Shown here: positions 1 through 12,152 of the stretch, piece after piece
Numbering within the stretch: the stretch's first letter is position 1
How the letters are laid out: every line of letters begins with the position of its first letter
NCBI GenBank assembly: GCA_028456385.1
Contig: JALNQF010000176.1
Span: 1 to 64,000, forward strand
DNA from: Ophiosphaerella korrae
Lineage: Eukaryota; Ascomycota; Dothideomycetes; Pleosporales; Phaeosphaeriaceae
DNA: 64,000 bases
Reading direction: 5' to 3'
Made by a program: the position numbers and the translations under genes
The notes under the pieces: generated by a model
The model's database searches: none
What the model was told of the DNA's origin: nothing
What the model saw: the letters and a program-made list of their open reading frames with translations, nothing else

Positions 1-2000
1 GTAGTTTAATAAGTAGCTATTTAATAAGTCGAACTCTTATCTATTAGCTACTCTAAGGCGCTCGCTTCTCTAGTTAATTGTAATTCCTAGGAGCTTTTAG
101 ATACTTTACTATATTAATTTCTATAATTAATATTAGTACCTATATACTAAACTCCTCTAGGTTTAGGTGTTTACTCTAGAGTTTAAAAGCTACTAAGCTT
201 AAGTTACTCTATATAGATTCTATATAGTTTACTAGCTAAGCTTACTACTTATATAGGGTCTACTCCTTATTCTACTAAGATAGCTAGCTAGCTAGCCTAG
301 CTTTTAGTATTACGTAGAGCTCTACCCCCTAGATTTTACTCTAGGTGCTCGCCTTACTAGTTACTTTCTAGGATTTAAGCTACTTTATAGAGCTAGTTAT
401 ATATATTATCCTAGGTCTCTCTTACGTTACGCGCTACGTCTTTATATAACACGTTAATAAGTTTTTAAATCTCTAGCTTTAGGAGCTCTTAATAAGCTTT
501 ACTCCTCTTATTATAGAAGAGCTACTTATTAAACGTTACGTTGCGCGTTGTAATTACCTAATCTAATTCTAGGACCTATATCCTATATATATTAGATACT
601 CTATATCTTACTAGATATCTAATATAGCCCTAAGGGCTTATTTTAAAGCCTCTTTTGTTACGCCTAGCTACTTACTCTTTGTTAAGTAAATATACGTAGT
701 AGCTATAAGCGTATACTCTACTCTAATCTAGCTAAAAGTCTACTATAGTAGCTCTTACTTACTTAGGCTAATAGTATCTAAAGTACTATCTAAACTAGCT
801 ATTAAGTACTATATTAGGAGCTTATATATTATAAGTATAGCTTAGGCTTATATTATATAGCTACGTAGCTACTTCTACTATCTCTAGCTAGAGCTATTTT
901 AGTAAGTTAGTACTTATCCTTATCTTAATTGTTTTTGTTATTATTTCTTAACTAGCTCTCTTAGGTCCTCTATTTAGCTCGTACGTATATACTAGAGAGC
1001 TCTTAATTGTAATCTCTTCTTGTTTAGTCTAAATCTAGAAGTATATCTTACCTTTCTATAAGAGCGTTACTACTTTATTATCTTACTAGATTATATATAT
1101 ATAGAGCTTATAGCGCGTCTATAGTAGCTTTATAAAGCTTTTAAATACTCTTATTATTTTTTAAAGAGATTTACTTTGTAATAGGTAGGTATAGAGCTTA
1201 CTACTATATTTATACTTAAGTAGTATAGTCTAAACTTCTCTAAAGTAACTAGTAGGTATATTAAATAGGTCTTACGCTACTCGCTAGTATAGGCGTAGAG
1301 CTCTCTCTTTAGGCTACCTTAAGATAACTTACTTAGTATATACTATTAAGTAATGCTCGCACTTAATGCGCGCTATCTTATTAATACGTACGTTTCTTAT
1401 GCTTGTTACTAGTGCTCGCAGTACTTCTAGTCTAAGATAACTAGCTCTAGCGTGCTAGAGCTCTTCTAAGTTGCTTTTAGGTATTATACGCTATAAGTTA
1501 AGCTACTAGTTGCTTTAAGTTACGCTTATAATAGTTAGATAAAACGTAATAGGCTTATATTTAATAAAAGTAAGGTTATATTTGCGTATTAGCGTTGCTA
1601 GTATAATACTCTCTACTAGCGTTCTTACTTTTAGAGTTGCGTTAAAACCTTAATACTAGGCTTTAGCTTACTATAATCGAGCTTTAGATACTATATTAAT
1701 ATAAAATCCTTTAACTACTACTACTTTATAAAGTATAAGATTCTCTATACGCTTACTATAAGTACTATTTAGAGCGTTCTTAAGGATTTAAGTACTTTTA
1801 CTAAGTATTAGAAACGCTTATATACTTACCTCTATATAGCTTACGCCTTTTACTCTTATAAAAGAGCCTAGTTCTATAAGACTTATTAAGTTAACTAAGT
1901 AGAGAGTAGTTCTATTATTAAGTATAGTACTCTTAGAGAGTAGGTAAGTGTTAAAATCTAGCGTTAAGTAGGCTCTAAGAGCGGGCTTAATAAGTTTACC
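1..2000 (-). pseudogene. Ty1/Copia protease-integrase remnant, stop-riddled, cut by window edge
   Basis: The minus strand reads as a Copia polyprotein in one frame with many TAG and TAA stops. The order is: a protease-like active-site segment near 1910-1946 (degenerate form of the WLLDSGAT type); a GAG-pre-integrase segment near 1440-1500 with a decayed LWHR...GH.N.E.L pattern; the zinc-binding C..C near 1340-1400, with its second Cys now Tyr; and the integrase core. Candidate acidic residues are Asp at 1269-1271, Asp at 1080-1082 and Glu at 978-980, followed by the Copia-type Y..E.NR.P.RA context. Downstream (about 550-930) is the Copia-specific stretch ending in the degenerate G.RISP.GYI..LV.Y..SNIYRIWV type. 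Reverse transcriptase and RNase H would lie beyond the left edge. The frame differs in detail from the Copia element at 11592-17903, so I treat it as another family. It is not functional. Confidence 0.75.
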
Positions 2001-3130
2001 TAAGTTAATAAGCGTACCTAGGTTAATAAATATACCTAGGTCGATAAGTACTGCGTTTAGCTAGCTTAGATAGGCTAGAGCCTTTAATTTAACTAACTTT
2101 AAGCTAGCTTTAACTAGTTCCTAAAAGAGACTAGCTTACTTTTAAGTTACTAGGGTTTTAACTACTACAAAGCGTAGCTTATCTAAACGAGCCTATATTT
2201 TTACCTTTCTATTATCGTCTATTTTAAATAGACTACCTATAAGCGCTACTTATATCTATCTATAATCTTGTAGCTTCTAGTAGTAAGCTTAACTATATAG
2301 GTAGTTATATTTTAAGTTAGAGCTTAATACTTATAGCTTAGATTCTCTAAATATTATAAATATACTAGCTCTTTAATTAGTAGTTTAGAGCTTATACTCC
2401 TATAATAGAGCTAAGTAGATACTACTAATTTACCCTAGCGTAAGTACCTTTAAGCTAAGGACTAAGCTCTAGATTACTAATTAGCTTATTATCTAAGCCT
2501 AGTCTAGAGCTAGCTTTAGCGTTAACGCCTCTAGGAAATCTTATACTACGAGCTCACTTATTACCTCTATAATATTGTACGTAATTATATACTAATATAG
2601 GCGTAGCTACTTATTATACTAGAGCTCTAGCAATTAGCGTCCTTAGCAAGCCTTCTATAGATAGGCTTAGTATTAAGCTTAGATAAGATTACTAGCGCTA
2701 GTATTAGATAGGGCTAGTAGGCTCTTTAGCGTTTAGACAAGCTCTTGCAACGTAGCTTTGTTATTCGCGAGTAGAGTTATCTTAGCTATTACTAGATAGC
2801 TTAGATTAACTATAGCGTTTACCTAGGCGCTTAGAGCTCTAAGGCGTACTATTCGCGATACCTAGGTATCTTTTATAGCCTAGTATTTCTCTATTATAAG
2901 CTTATAGGTAGCTACCTCTTCTACTATTACTAGGCTCTTTAGTTTAAGTTAAACTAGTTTATTAGCGTAGATATTAGGGACGTTATTAGCTTCTAGATTA
3001 ACTAGCTACTAGATACCTAGCTTAAGAGCGTTGTAATAGAGTTGTATAAACTATACTAGCTATTATAAGTACTTATTAAGTAGGGTAGTACCTTTATTAA
3101 GTAGAGTAATCTCGCTATAAGATATTATAA
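2001..3130 (-). pseudogene. Probable gag region of the left-edge Copia element
   Basis: This stretch lies directly upstream (on the minus strand) of the Copia protease segment, so gag and leader are expected here. The minus frame stays coding-like to about 2230, with stops that are TAG or TAA, and then becomes hard to follow. I could not find a zinc knuckle or the 5' LTR with confidence. The assignment depends on position more than on a motif. Confidence 0.35.
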
Positions 3131-3579
3131 GCGTTTAAGTAATAGATAAGATAAGATAGGATAGGATAAGAGTATACTAAGCTCGCGATCTCTTACTATA
3201 GTATATAGGATAGAACTATTAAGTAATTTTTAGCACTAGGCTTATAACTATTATAAGATATAAGCTTAGGAATAAGTAGGAGATAATTATTAATTAAAGA
3301 GCTATCTAAGCTAGGCTACTTATATATAGTAGAGTAGCTCGAATAGCTTATATAGCTTACTTACTACTACGGGCTTACTTAAATTGTATAGAGTAGAGCT
3401 CTAACTTGCGATAGTTACTCTATAGAGAATCTTAATATATAGGCTACTAAGAAGTTATAATAAAGTTAGTAGACTAGCTAATTAAATCTTAAGTTACTTT
3501 AAAGACGTTTATAGAATATAAAGAAGTAGGTTATTACTCTACTAGAATAACTAGGCTTTTATTTATTTAGTAATTAATA
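3131..3579. repeat. Non-coding stretch with short GATAA/GATAG repeat
   Basis: A run of five-base units of the GATAA and GATAG kind lies at about 3143-3172. The rest is AT-rich, and I see no gene, LTR end or target duplication that would close the Copia element to the left. Confidence 0.4.
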
Positions 3580-5330
3580 AAAGTAAAAGATATAGTATAA
3601 CCTATTCTATATTCTACTAGAGAACCTAGATGTAGATATAGACCTAGACTAGAGTAACGCTAGTAATCCTATAGTATACCTAAACTACTAGATCCTTGCT
3701 ACTAAGTACGTAAACTAATTCTAAATAGCTAAGGCTAATTTCTAGTTTATAGTACTTAAATATATTATTATAACTATAAAACTATAAAAAGGTATAAACT
3801 AGATAATACTATTAGCTAACTAGGAGCTTTATAGTCTTATAGTAATAGCTATAGTAAGGCTCTTATACCTTTCTTTAGGCTATTATAATCTACTACAATA
3901 CCCTAGTATATAGCTTAGTAAGTAGTAGGTAAAAAGCTATTTCTCTAATATATTCTAGTATAACTTATAGTATCTAATACGTACTCTTTACTATAGATAA
4001 GGTCTTAATATATAGTAAGCTATAAAGTAGTATAGAATAATATAGCTCTATAAAAAACTAGGTAATTAGGACTTCTTATATCTAAGCTTTAACGTTAGTT
4101 AATATCTAAACCTAGACGTTAATATAAATACTATCTATACTACTCTAAATATACTAAGCGTAGTACTTTAGGCTACTACTTAAGAAAGTAAGATATAAGA
4201 GTATACCTATAAAGAGATTTACGTAACTACTACTATATTTAAACTAAGTAATAATAAATTTAGAGATTTATATACTATCTTCTCTTAAATATATATATAG
4301 GCCTATAATATTATATTATAGGAAGAAGTTTTTACTAAGTAGTATAGCTATATTAGTAAAGCTATTTATATTAGTAACTTTAATAAGTTTAGTAGTTAGT
4401 TAGAAGAAGTAAAAGTAGGCTTAAAAGTAATATTATTCTAGCTACTATATAGTATTCTTAGTACTAAAGGTGTAAATATATATAAATATCTACAAGTAGC
4501 TTTTATAAAGTCTAAAGGTATATCTAAATATTTTCTATTATAGGTAGATAATAGCTAGACTAGAAAGATATCTTCTCTCTTTTAACTTACCTATTAATAG
4601 CTAAATTAGGCTAAGAATACTAGCTATATAAAGAGATATAAAGAAATCGTAGCTATACTTTATAAGATAGAGAGTTCTACGCTTACTCTTATAGAATAGT
4701 ATATTAGTATATTTAACTAAATCCTCTCTAGGATAGTAGTACGTTATATATAAGCTATTTTTTACTATAAATATAATAAGGCCGTTATAGAATTAAAGAG
4801 TTTAAAGTATAATTCCTAAGTTATCTAGGTAGAATAAAGGCTTAAGAGTTAATTATTAAAAATAAAATAGATATTTCTAAGATTTTTAGACGCTAATATT
4901 AAAGTATACGCGATTAGAGATAGGATATATAGGAATTACAAAGTAGTACGCGATTTAGAAAGAAGTAAAATTATAGAGAGGTAGACTATACTAACTAAAT
5001 CTAATAAGCTACTACCTAACTTAATCTTATTACTTATAGTGTAGCTTAGGTCTTATATAAGATACCTAGACTACCTTAATATACTAATAGGTTTCTTAGA
5101 TAATACTAAAGATTAGATTAGAGACAAGTCTAGTTACGTAAATACGCGCGTAAGTAGGGACTTAGGTAATAAGATAGACTAGCCCCTACTACCTAATATA
5201 TCTACTAATTATATTACGTTATTAGATAATAATAGTAAATTTACTAATATTTTAGATTAGTTATATTAGATAACCCTAATTATATACAAGTATATACTCT
5301 AAATAATAAGCTATACCTTATTAGTTTAAG
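3580..5330 (+). pseudogene. Unidentified RIP-degraded coding tract
   Basis: The plus strand holds a long frame interrupted only by TAA and TAG, with codon-like texture and Leu, Ile, Tyr, Lys and Asn-rich translation, as expected from a real coding region after C-to-T change at Gln, Trp and Arg codons. I recognise no domain, catalytic motif, zinc knuckle or membrane pattern. It lies upstream of the SNF2-like remnant on the same strand and could be an independent gene, a gag-like frame or an N-terminal part of that locus. The boundary at 5330 is set by a repeat block. Confidence 0.4.
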
Positions 5331-5369
5331 AAAAGCTTATATATAGATATCTAATTATATATTAGCTAC

Positions 5370-5495
5370 TATAGCTATTTTAAAAAAGCCTTTTTTATAA
5401 TAGCTATACTAGAGTACTATATTCTATAGTATATATATTAGTTACTATAGCTATTTTAAAAAAGCCCTTTTTATAATAGATATAGTAGTATCTTA
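5370..5495. repeat. Palindromic A-tract/GCC/T-tract repeat, two copies
   Basis: Two copies about 80 bp apart have the shape AGCTATTTTAAAAAAGCC followed by TTTTTTATAATAG. Each can fold into a hairpin around a GCC centre flanked by A and T tracts. The same motif recurs at 7979-8160, 10295-10445, 11626-11665 and 18141-18300. Confidence 0.7.
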
Positions 5496-5784
5496 CTATT
5501 ATCTTAATTATATATAAGTATACTTTAGTAAAATAAAATATAGAATATTTTATTTTAGTACTATATATTAAGTATAAATAAATTTACTTTATATATAATA
5601 ATAGCTTAATATAGTACTTTATTCTAGGCTATATATACTAATTTATAAAAAGAATTTATTTATTAGCGTAAAAACTTAAGTACTTTAAACTAAGATATAT
5701 ATATTTATAACAACTAATATCTTACTATACTCTAATATAATACTTAATTATTCTAAGAAAATAATAATACTATTATATAAAATT

Positions 5785-5940
5785 TCTCTTATCTTACTTT
5801 TACTTATATAAACTCTCTTACTTATATAAACTTACTCTTACTTACTATTACTTACTTTACTTATAAGAACTTACTTTTACTTACTTTTACTTACTTTACT
5901 TATATAAACTTTCTTTTACTTTACTTAGTATTACTTAGCG
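5785..5940. repeat. ACTT-type microsatellite
   Basis: A degenerate array of TTACTTACTT and TTACTTTTACTT units, interspersed with ATATAAAC spacers, covers about 150 bp. It is pyrimidine-biased on the plus strand. No gene is visible here. Confidence 0.75.
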
Positions 5941-6239
5941 CTAGTTACTAGTACCTTTTTAAACTATATAGAGGATACCTCTTTACTTTTTTACTTTTAT
6001 ACTCTTCTCGCCCTCTTAACTTATTAAGTTTACTTAGCTTAGAGCTTCTATTAGCTAGTAGACTAAACAACTACTATAATTAATTCTAAATACTCTAAAA
6101 AAAAGCTTTTCTATAATAACTATAAAGCGCACTTACTCTAACTACGTACTAGTTATAGTTAGAAAGATATAAATAGTTAATTATAGCTAGTTTATTACTA
6201 TATACCTATAAGGGTTATATAGCTCTATAAGATACTACT

Positions 6240-7699
6240 ACTAGTAAGCTACTTTAGATTCTTTCTTTACGCAATATAATATATAGACGTTTTCTAACAA
6301 AATAGAACTAGATAAAGGTGTTTTTAGTATTAATTACTTAACTCTAATAGCTTACCTAAAGTAGTAGTTAGCGCCTAATAGTAGAATAAATAGCAAGGAC
6401 TAATATAATAAAGATAAATATTTTAAGTCTAAAGATAAAGGAGAAAATACCCTATATACTAAGATTAGACTTATAGTACTAGTTTACTATAATAGGTTCC
6501 TAGAAGCTAAGTATATTAAGCTAACATTTTCTATTACTACTACTAAACTTAATACTTAGTAATATAAAAAAAATTTCGCAAAGGTTATTTATATTCTAGT
6601 TTAAGATATTAATATTCTACTCTATAACTTATCTTTAGCTAAGTAGATAGAAGACTTCCTAGAATACTTTCCTAGCTACTAGGCTAAGAACTAAAGTATA
6701 GGGGTAAAAGCTCTATATAATAAGTTTAGTAGATAGTAAGTAATATTTTAGCGCCCTTACCTAAAGGATAAGAAAATCTAAGATAAAAACTACTATACTA
6801 TCTACTATAGTTTAGAATATATAAAAGAACTTATCTAAAAAAGTATATTTAATTATATTTAGTATAAACGCACTAATAAGCTTAAATAGGTACTAGAGTA
6901 TAAGTTATAGTAGATAAGTCTTAGTACTTGTAAGGCTATTAATAAACAAATTAAATAGAGTAAAACTAACTAGATTAAATAAGATATATACTATAAAGCT
7001 TAAGAGTCCTATTATAAAGATAAGATATTTTAGGTATAAGTAAAGATAACTAAGAAGGTTACTAAAGTAAACTCTAGAGATAGTATAAACTTAAAGAAAA
7101 TACTAAGTATATCTTCTAATAATAAAGAAAGTAATAATATTCTAAATCTACTTCTAGAGGGTTTAATTTAAAATATAGAAACTAATAAGCTAGTTAACTT
7201 ACTAAACCTAACTATTAGGCCTTATACTACCTTACTAATAAGTTTTTAAGATAATAAGGCTATACTATAAAGGCTCCTTAGAGATCTTAAAAGAGATAGT
7301 ATATAAGCTAAATAGTTTAGATAAATTTTAGTCTACTTACTAGAGTATTTAACGTAATACTTTAATAAGTTTAAATACGTAGATATTAATAAAACTATTA
7401 AAAAAGTTATAGAACTAATTCTAAAAGTAGTAAAGTCTATTACTAAAACTTTAGAAACTAGTATTAATATACTTTAGTAACTAGATATTATAGTAGTAAG
7501 TAAGAAGAAGAAGAGAAGTAAATTTAGTAAGTATCTAGTAGTAGCTAAAGAAAAAAACAAAATAGCTTAGAAGCTATAAGCTAAGTAGGTAAATAGAGCT
7601 CTATAAACCTATAGTTAAGTAACTAGATAAAGAACTATATATAAAGATAAAAATATAAAAAATCTTAACTTACTTTAGGTTCTATAGAGCTATCTTAAC
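6240..7699 (+). pseudogene. Unidentified degraded coding tract upstream of SNF2-like remnant
   Basis: The plus strand remains coding-like, with TAA and TAG stops only, and runs directly towards the SNF2-like ATPase segment starting near 7700. The translation is Lys, Asn and Ile-rich with charged stretches. SNF2-like fungal proteins often carry long unconserved N-termini, so this may be the N-terminal part of the same gene; I infer this from strand and adjacency only. No recognisable domain is visible, and no start codon can be chosen. Confidence 0.35.
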
Positions 7700-7978
7700 G
7701 CTAGTAAGGCTATATCTATAATAATAAGTAGACCTAAATTTTAGTAAGATAATTTAAGGGATATAATAGTATACTATAGTATTACTAACCTAAAATTCCT
7801 ACGTATACTCTACTAGAGCTAATAGTTTACTTTTAAGTAGTAGTATATAATTACTATAGCTAATATTAATAAAAAATTTAGGGTAGAGCTTACTAAAGGC
7901 TATCTAATTACTAATAGCGTTAGACTAAGTAAAACTATTACCTATACTAGTTATATACACTTAGTAAGTTATACTATA

Positions 7979-8160
7979 CTTTTAAAAAAAAGCCTTTTTA
8001 TAACACCTATATAAGCCTTTAAAAAAAGGCTTTTTTATAATTTTTATATAAGTATTTTAAAAAAGGTATTTTTATAATATCTTTATAAGCTTTACTAAAG
8101 AAGTTTTTATATAACGTTTATATAGGCGTTTTAAAAAAGCTTTTTTTTAAACGCCTATAT
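7979..8160. repeat. ~37-bp palindromic minisatellite inside the SNF2-like remnant
   Basis: Four to five tandem units of 36-38 bp alternate T tracts, the spacer ATAACACCTATATAAG (or variants) and A tracts. Each unit joins head to tail so that A-tract/GCC/T-tract hairpins form at the junctions. The array lies between helicase motif I and motif Ia, so it is either a former intron or an insertion. Confidence 0.75.
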
Positions 8161-9356
8161 ATATATACTAATAATATAATTTAAATAAGAGTACAAACTA
8201 GTATATAGAATTTTTAAGCTTATAAACAGAAGTATTAGATACTACTTAACTAAAAAAAGGCTATATTTTACACTCCTAATATAGTTATTACTTTACTATT
8301 ACTAGTAGCTAAGATAGTAGAATAATTTAAGAGGTTCGCACCTAATTATACTAGAGTAGTTATTATCTACGTAAACTTAGGTATAGTAGATAACTATAAA
8401 GGAATATATATCTAGTATATAATTAAGGAGAGTAACTTACTCTATAATATAGCTAATAATAAGAATTTAAAGAGTATTATTATAGTACCCTATAATACTA
8501 TAACGTCTTAGAATAAACCTAATACTATAAAAAAAAATTTTAACTATAAAGGGTCTAAAAGTTCTAGCTTACTTATTAATATTTCTAAAGTATTATCTAC
8601 TCTAGTAGAAAGCTAAGTTTTTTAACCTTAATATAATATATCTAGATAAACCCTAGATTAGACTTTATAATAATAAAACCTATTAATAGGTTATTAAGTA
8701 ATTTAGTAGTTATAAGGTTTTATTTAGTAGAAGTCCTATAACTAAGAGTCTATAAGACTACTATTTACTACTAGGTATTATTTTATATCTTTATTTAGAA
8801 GAAGAGATTATAAGTTACTTTAAGTAGTTAGCGTATATAATATCCTATAATAATAGCGATAAATTTATAACTAGGAGTAATCTATTCTTACTTCTAAAAG
8901 ACTATCTAGTATAATAATTTTACTATATATATATATACTTTAATACCTATATTATAGATCTAATCTATACTACTAGGATAAAAAAGAAATAAAACTAAGA
9001 GAGCTTTAAAGAGGCTATATAAGCTAGAGAAATACTTAAAGACTAAATTCTATAACGTAATTATAACTTATCTTATCTAATTAGTAATCCTAAGAATACT
9101 ATTATATAAGATATAGTAGACCTAGTCTATTTAAAGATAAAAATAATATTTTTACTTACTACCTAACGTAAGTATAATAAAGAGTATAAGTAATAGTCTA
9201 GGTAACTTATAATAAAAGTAGATAAAGATAATAGTAGCTTTAAACTAAATCTACGTACTAAACGCGCTATAGATATACTCTCTTTCTTCCTACTTCTTAC
9301 TTATTTTTATTTCTCTAACCTATATTATATTAAACTTCTAAAACCTAACCTACCTA

Positions 9357-9600
9357 AAGAAAATACTATATCTAGAGAAAATACTATATCTAATAAAGAT
9401 ACTATATCTAAAAAGATTAGTAAAACTAAGAAAGGTAGTATATATAGAGGAAGTAGTATACCTAAAAAAGATAATACGCCTAAAAAAAATAGTACGCCTA
9501 AAAAAAATAGTATACCTAAAAAAAATAGTATACCTAAGAAAGGTAAAAAAGGCTATAAAAGTAAGAAAAGTAATAAAGATAATAGTAAAGTCTAACTTAA
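9357..9600 (+). repeat. Lys-rich coding repeat with 18-bp period
   Basis: Repeats of the 18-base type CCTAAAAAAAATAGTATA run in the SNF2-like frame and give a PKKNSI-like peptide repeat, followed by GKKGYKSKKS-like sequence. This is probably a basic linker between the two ATPase lobes. Early copies are more diverged than those at 9470-9540. Confidence 0.7.
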
Positions 9601-10294
9601 TAAACTTAACTAAACTAATAAAAAGAACTTCTTCTCTTAGTATTATAAGTATAGTAAAATCGTTAAGGGTATACTAGAGATTAGACTAAACTTAAAGTAA
9701 ACTAGATAGTTATTATCTTAAATTATTAATAGTAAAATATATATAGCTTTACTTAACCTTAAGCTCTTTAGTAAGTATAGCTTTACTAATATTTTAGATC
9801 TAAGTATAGTTTTAGATAGAGAAATTTATAATCTATTTCTATACTACTCCTCTAAGCTATATATAATATTAGTACTATTAATAAAGTATATTCTTCTCTA
9901 AGATAAAAAGGGTATTATATAGTTTAAATAGCTAATTATACTTAAATATATATATAAGTTTCTTATATTAATATTTTTAGAAGAATAATTAGGTATTATA
10001 GTTTTAAGTATAAGGGCTAACTAGTATACTAAAACGTAAAACAATTTTAATACTAAAGGATTACTAATTTAGATACTACTAGCCTCTATACTTGTTACTA
10101 GTGTTAGTATAAACTTCTAAGTAGACTATTACACGATAGTCCTATTTAAAGTACTAGATATATTAGATTTAGAGAATTAAGTAATTAGTTAAACCTATTA
10201 CTTTAGTTTAGAAAATTAATATATAGTATATTCGCTTATTATTGTATATACTATAGATAAACGCTTTATAAAGTAAGTACTAATTTAAAGAATA

Positions 10295-10445
10295 TTAGTT
10301 ATAAAAAAAGCTTTTTTATAACGGTTATAAGTATAAACCTTATAAAGAAGTCTTTCTATAAGGTTTATATAAGCTTTATAAAGAAGCTTTTTTTATAGTA
10401 TTTATATAAGTATTTTAAAAAAGCTTTTTTTAAAAAGCTTATATA
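10295..10445. repeat. ~37-bp palindromic minisatellite, second array
   Basis: Three to four units of the same A-tract/AGCTT/T-tract type as at 7979-8160, separated by ATAAGTATAAACC and TTTATATAAG spacers. It follows the motif VI-like segment of the helicase remnant directly. Confidence 0.7.
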
Positions 10446-10449
10446 TAAA

Positions 10450-11586
10450 AGTAAGTTTTATAAATAGTTATATTACTATACTATTCTATATATACTAACT
10501 ATTTATAGTTCTATAATTAATAAGGTAGTTAGTCTTAAGGCTATAAATATAAGAGGTAAGCTCTCTACCTAAGATACTAGTAATATAGACTAAGAGGAGG
10601 TTAATTTAATAGAAATAAAATACCCTAATAAAGAAGATATATTAGGTAGCTACTTCTATAGTTATTTCTCTAAGAGTAAAAGTAACTTATTCTATATTTA
10701 TACCTATAATAGTGCACGCGTTATAAAGGAGATAATTAGCTATAGTAAAATTTATAAAGAGAACCTTATTATATTATTACTTTAGCTATAGTTAGCTCTA
10801 CGTATTTTAATAGGTTTTTCGCGATTATATATAATTTACTAATATAGAAAGTATAAGTTAATAGTAACTATAAACCTAAAATAGATATATATTTAAGAAA
10901 TAGAAGTATATAAAGTATATTAAGTAAAAAAGGTAATTAAACCTAGTAAGACTAAAATCTAGCGCGTATAACTAATTATAGTAGATAAATAGGAAAATCC
11001 TATACTATCTTCTAGCTTCTACTAAGATAAGCTAAATAATAACTAGCGTAAGAAGTATAAGGAAGTAGCACTTAGTAATAGTAAGATACTATAAGAACCT
11101 AAGTATACTAATCGCTATATCTAAGTAAAATAAAAGAAGAAGTAGAGTATATAATAGAAGACTAAGAGAAAGACTAATAAAGCTAATAAAAGTAAAGAAA
11201 GTAGTTAACTTAAGTAGTATAAGAGTAGTTAGATTGTTATTAATAGTAGTAATAATAAAGATAAGCCTAGTAATAATAATACTAGAGATAAAAGTAGATC
11301 TAGCGTAGAATCCTATACTCTTCTACTTACTAAGGATATAGGCTAGAGTAGATAAAAGCGCTATAAGTATATTAACAAATTTAACTCTAAGGCTAAACTA
11401 AACTAACTAAAGCGTACTAAGTTTAACTAGACTATTCCTAACTCTAATAAATAACTTAGTAAGGTTCCTAGAATAACTCTTTTAGATACTTAGAGTAGTT
11501 AGTAGTATATATAGTAAAATAGTTATTTTACCTTTTTATATAGGAATAAGCAAATTAAGAGCTTTTAGTCTAGGATATACTTTAAT
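10450..11586 (+). pseudogene. Degraded coding tract, possible C-terminal part of SNF2 locus
   Basis: The plus frame is again coding-like with TAA and TAG stops, and is Lys, Ser and Asn-rich towards 11030-11450. It follows the helicase motifs and ends at the target site of the Copia insertion (TSD ATAAG at 11587-11591). After the Copia element the locus continues at 17904. I recognise no domain. It may be the helicase C-terminus or a separate gene. Confidence 0.3.
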
Positions 11587-11591
11587 ATAAG

Positions 11592-12142
11592 TGTTAGATT
11601 TAAAGGAGGTTATAGTAATTTAATAAAAAGGCTTTTTTGTAACAGCTATATAAGGGCCTTGTTAGAGAGGGATACTAAGGCTTTTAGAAAAGCCCTTTTT
11701 TAAGTTAGTTACCTATAACTTAAAAGTAATAAGTATAAACTAAGTAGATTAATTATTTTCTCTATCTCTAGCCCTGCGCTCTATTTATATATCTGCGATA
11801 TAGTAGTCTTAGCTAAGTCTCTTAAGATAGTAGCGAGCTAGATCCTTAACACCCCTTCTATCAAGGTGCTAGTTTCTTTATTGTATTAGTCGTACTAACG
11901 TAGTCTATCTCCTTATATGTAAGATTCTTTGTTTAATTCCTTTATTCGTAAAGGTTAAGGCTATAATCCTTTTAGCTATAGTAGGGTTAGTAGCTTAGCA
12001 ATCGTTACGCCCGTACACTAAGTAAATTAGATCGTAGCACTAGCTTAAGCAAGCTAATTAATAGATTCTAGGTATACCTAGAATCTATTACGCCTCTCTA
12101 CGCATATACTATTAAGTATCTAATTGTGTAACTTATCTAATA
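11592..12142 (-). repeat. 3' LTR of the Copia element
   Basis: 551 bp, matching 17353-17903. It contains the A-tract/GGC/T-tract hairpin near 11626-11665 that resembles the minisatellite units of the surrounding locus, and a second one near 11680-11705. An inverted repeat of the AGATTCTAGGTATACCTAGAATCT kind, split here by its centre, lies at about 12064-12088. Confidence 0.9.
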
Positions 12143-12152
12143 CACCCCTTTA
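12143..12152 (-). other. Polypurine tract of the Copia element
   Basis: Directly inside the left LTR the minus strand reads AAAGGGGTG. A purine run in this position primes plus-strand DNA synthesis in LTR retrotransposons and fixes the left LTR as the 3' LTR. Confidence 0.75.

Larger units (their letters stand above)
7700..10290 (+). pseudogene. SNF2-family helicase/ATPase remnant
   Basis: Several helicase motifs appear in order in the degraded plus-strand frame. Near 7830-7850 is a broken FKPWQ-type entry (FK followed by two stops). At 7916-7936 is the Walker A loop of the GVGLGKT type, now SVRLSKT, so both Gly residues needed for nucleotide binding are replaced. At about 8280-8500 is a motif Ia-like region ending in the SIIIVPYNTITS type expected before the DEAH box. 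A Lys-rich spacer follows at 9357-9600. At about 10080-10250 are motif V/VI-like sequences resembling the SVSIN...VLF.VLD...TYR.GQEN...VYSL type of SNF2 C-terminal lobes, with the motif VI arginine region broken. SNF2 proteins are DNA-dependent ATPases that remodel chromatin or DNA. Multiple stops exclude function. A palindromic minisatellite (7979-8160) splits motif I from motif Ia. Family is fairly sure; subfamily is not. Confidence 0.6.

Noticed and set aside
11592..12142. LTR ending at 12144 with TACA
   Set aside because: The other LTR and the ATAAG target duplication fix the end at 12142; the following CA belongs to the polypurine-tract side.
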